Assembly: GCA_903834625.1 (NCBI GenBank)
Contig: CAILJQ010000182.1
Coordinates: forward strand, 1-54,957
Length of the DNA stretch: 54,957 bases
From: an uncultured Bacteroidota bacterium
GTDB lineage: Bacteria > Bacteroidota > Bacteroidia > UKL13-3
Direction: 5' to 3'
This document shows, in pieces, positions 54,174-54,957 of the stretch; position 1 is the stretch's first letter; the number at the start of each line of letters is the position of its first letter. The notes beneath the pieces are model-generated. The model was not told the origin of the DNA. It searched no databases and worked only from the letters and a program-made list of their open reading frames with translations. The position numbers were made by a program, and so were the translations under genes.

Positions 54174-54866
54174 CTATCTGATGGTTCCCATCCCGCCATC
54201 AATAGCAAGTATTTGTCCGGTTACCCAAGCAGATTGTGTCCCCAACAAAAATTGAATGGCCTCAGACATATCCTCACTTGTTCCAATTCTTTTTAATGGA
54301 TGTCGCAAGGCATTTGCCTCCCTTTTTTGGTCGGTATTCAACAAAGAAGCGGCAAGAGGTGTGTCTGTGAGCGAAGGAGCAATTGCATTCACCCTTATCT
54401 TGGGTGCATATTCTGCAGCCAATGCTCTTACCAACCCTTCAATAGCACCTTTGCTACTGGCTACTTGTGAATGAAAGGTTAATCCGGTTTGAACTGCCAA
54501 GGTAGAAACAAGCACAATAGAAGCCGACTCTGATTTTTTTAATAAGGGCATTACTTTTTGCAAAATTTGAATGGCACCTAATACCTGTAAACGGTAATCG
54601 TTCAAGAAATCTTCTGCTTTAATGCGCTCAAATGGTCTCAATTGAATAGCCCCTACACAATAAACCACACCATCTAATACCTCTGGCAAGAAACTCAAAT
54701 CTTGCTCGGCATCTAACACATTTAATGGGTGATAGCTCAGTAAATCTGATTGTTCTGTGATGGGATGTTGGTTATAAGTTCCATACACTTTGTTTCCTTT
54801 TGCAGAAAGTTGTTGAGCCAAGGTATAGCCAATGCCTGAAGAGGCGCCTATAATGAGATATTGCAT
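54174..54866 (-). CDS. Atypical short-chain dehydrogenase/reductase lacking the catalytic Tyr
   Basis: 230 residues. The nucleotide-binding motif IIGASSGIGYTLA is near residue 5 and the C-terminal WVTGQILAIDGGMG is as in FabG-type SDRs. The usual YxxxK is replaced: QVASSKGAIEG has Lys139 but Val135 where Tyr belongs, with Ser121 retained. I have seen SDR sequences of a similar HAS...KGAVEGL type, so this may be a natural subfamily. NAIAPSLTDTPLAASL is also characteristic. The substrate is unknown. A second minus-strand frame overlaps its start. Confidence 0.85.
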   Translation of the reverse strand: MQYLIIGASSGIGYTLAQQLSAKGNKVYGTYNQHPITEQSDLLSYHPLNVLDAEQDLSFLPEVLDGVVYCVGAIQLRPFERIKAEDFLNDYRLQVLGAIQILQKVMPLLKKSESASIVLVSTLAVQTGLTFHSQVASSKGAIEGLVRALAAEYAPKIRVNAIAPSLTDTPLAASLLNTDQKREANALRHPLKRIGTSEDMSEAIQFLLGTQSAWVTGQILAIDGGMGTIR

Positions 54867-54957
54867 GTATTGGTAACAATATGCTCCCTAAAATGTTTGC
54901 CCATTGACCATATGCTGTTGTTATATGGTACTAATCCTCTTAAAATCTCGTTGAAGG
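54848..54957 (-). CDS. Possible C-terminal end of an upstream gene (partial)
   Basis: The minus strand stays open from the window edge to a TAG at 54850-54848, overlapping the SDR start by 19 nt. The residues (FNEILRGLVPYNNSIWSMGKH ...) are of mixed, protein-like composition, but I recognise no family and 35 codons are few. It is listed because a tight overlap would make the SDR part of an operon continuing past the window. Confidence 0.3.
   Translation of the reverse strand, partial: FNEILRGLVPYNNSIWSMGKHFREHIVTNTCNISL

Noticed and set aside
1-54957. CRISPR arrays, insertion sequences, prophage or integrase genes
   Set aside because: No regularly spaced direct repeats, transposase, integrase or phage structural motifs were seen on either strand.

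Overview
The window is A+T-rich chromosomal DNA from a member of the Bacteroidota. The support is a SUF operon with the Bacteroidota order sufBCDSE plus a DUF59 gene, two large secreted proteins with C-terminal type IX secretion (T9SS) sorting domains, a PorE-like TPR/beta-propeller/OmpA protein, the tsaD/tamB divergent pair, few good Shine-Dalgarno sites, and several TAnnTTTG (-7) promoter boxes. I cannot name the genus. I saw no rRNA, tRNA, CRISPR array, insertion sequence or prophage, and no stretch over about 300 bases lacks a gene.

Layout. 1-7.2 kb (+): a tightly packed signalling operon holding the tail of a histidine kinase, a four-PAS protein, a CheR methyltransferase, a membrane hybrid kinase with two receivers and a receiver-PAS-kinase protein; it ends at a clear terminator. 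7.3-11.5 kb (-): a frameshifted AIM24/TIGR00266 gene, an ACMSD-type amidohydrolase, a DEAD-box helicase and thioredoxin reductase. 11.7-13.1 kb (+): two tandem TIP30-like Rossmann proteins, the first with its active site lost. 13.1-18.5 kb (-): an EamA-type transporter, purC, the PorE-like protein, a SixA-like phosphatase and tsaD. 18.5-25.3 kb (+): tamB, a 2OG-Fe(II) oxygenase and a DUF2079 membrane protein. 25.3-26.2 kb (-): a BadF/NAGK-like kinase. 26.3-35.0 kb (+): aminotransferase, CBS protein, argS, a TPR-CsgG lipoprotein, a small heat-shock protein, ribF, an M23/LysM peptidase and pirin. 35.0-40.7 kb (-): the SUF iron-sulfur operon. 40.9-48.7 kb: T9SS cargo, an alpha/beta hydrolase and small unknown proteins. 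48.7-54.2 kb (+): an arginyltransferase-like protein, a PIF1-like helicase, a thermonuclease, a DUF4431-like lipoprotein and an unknown exported protein. The window ends in an atypical SDR (-).

Most genes are housekeeping. The most unusual signal is not a gene: a dispersed palindrome, GGTTCGAACC and close variants (often extended to TTCGGTTCGAACCGAA), occurs about 18 times across the window, inside genes in several reading frames and at gene ends. That is far more than chance would give for a 10-mer of this composition. Other points worth checking are the G6-tract frameshift in the AIM24-like gene, the face-to-face promoters and TTG start of tamB, a hairpin containing both stop codons of two convergent genes, catalytic-residue losses in three proteins, and the CheR/PAS/kinase operon with no visible chemoreceptor or CheB.
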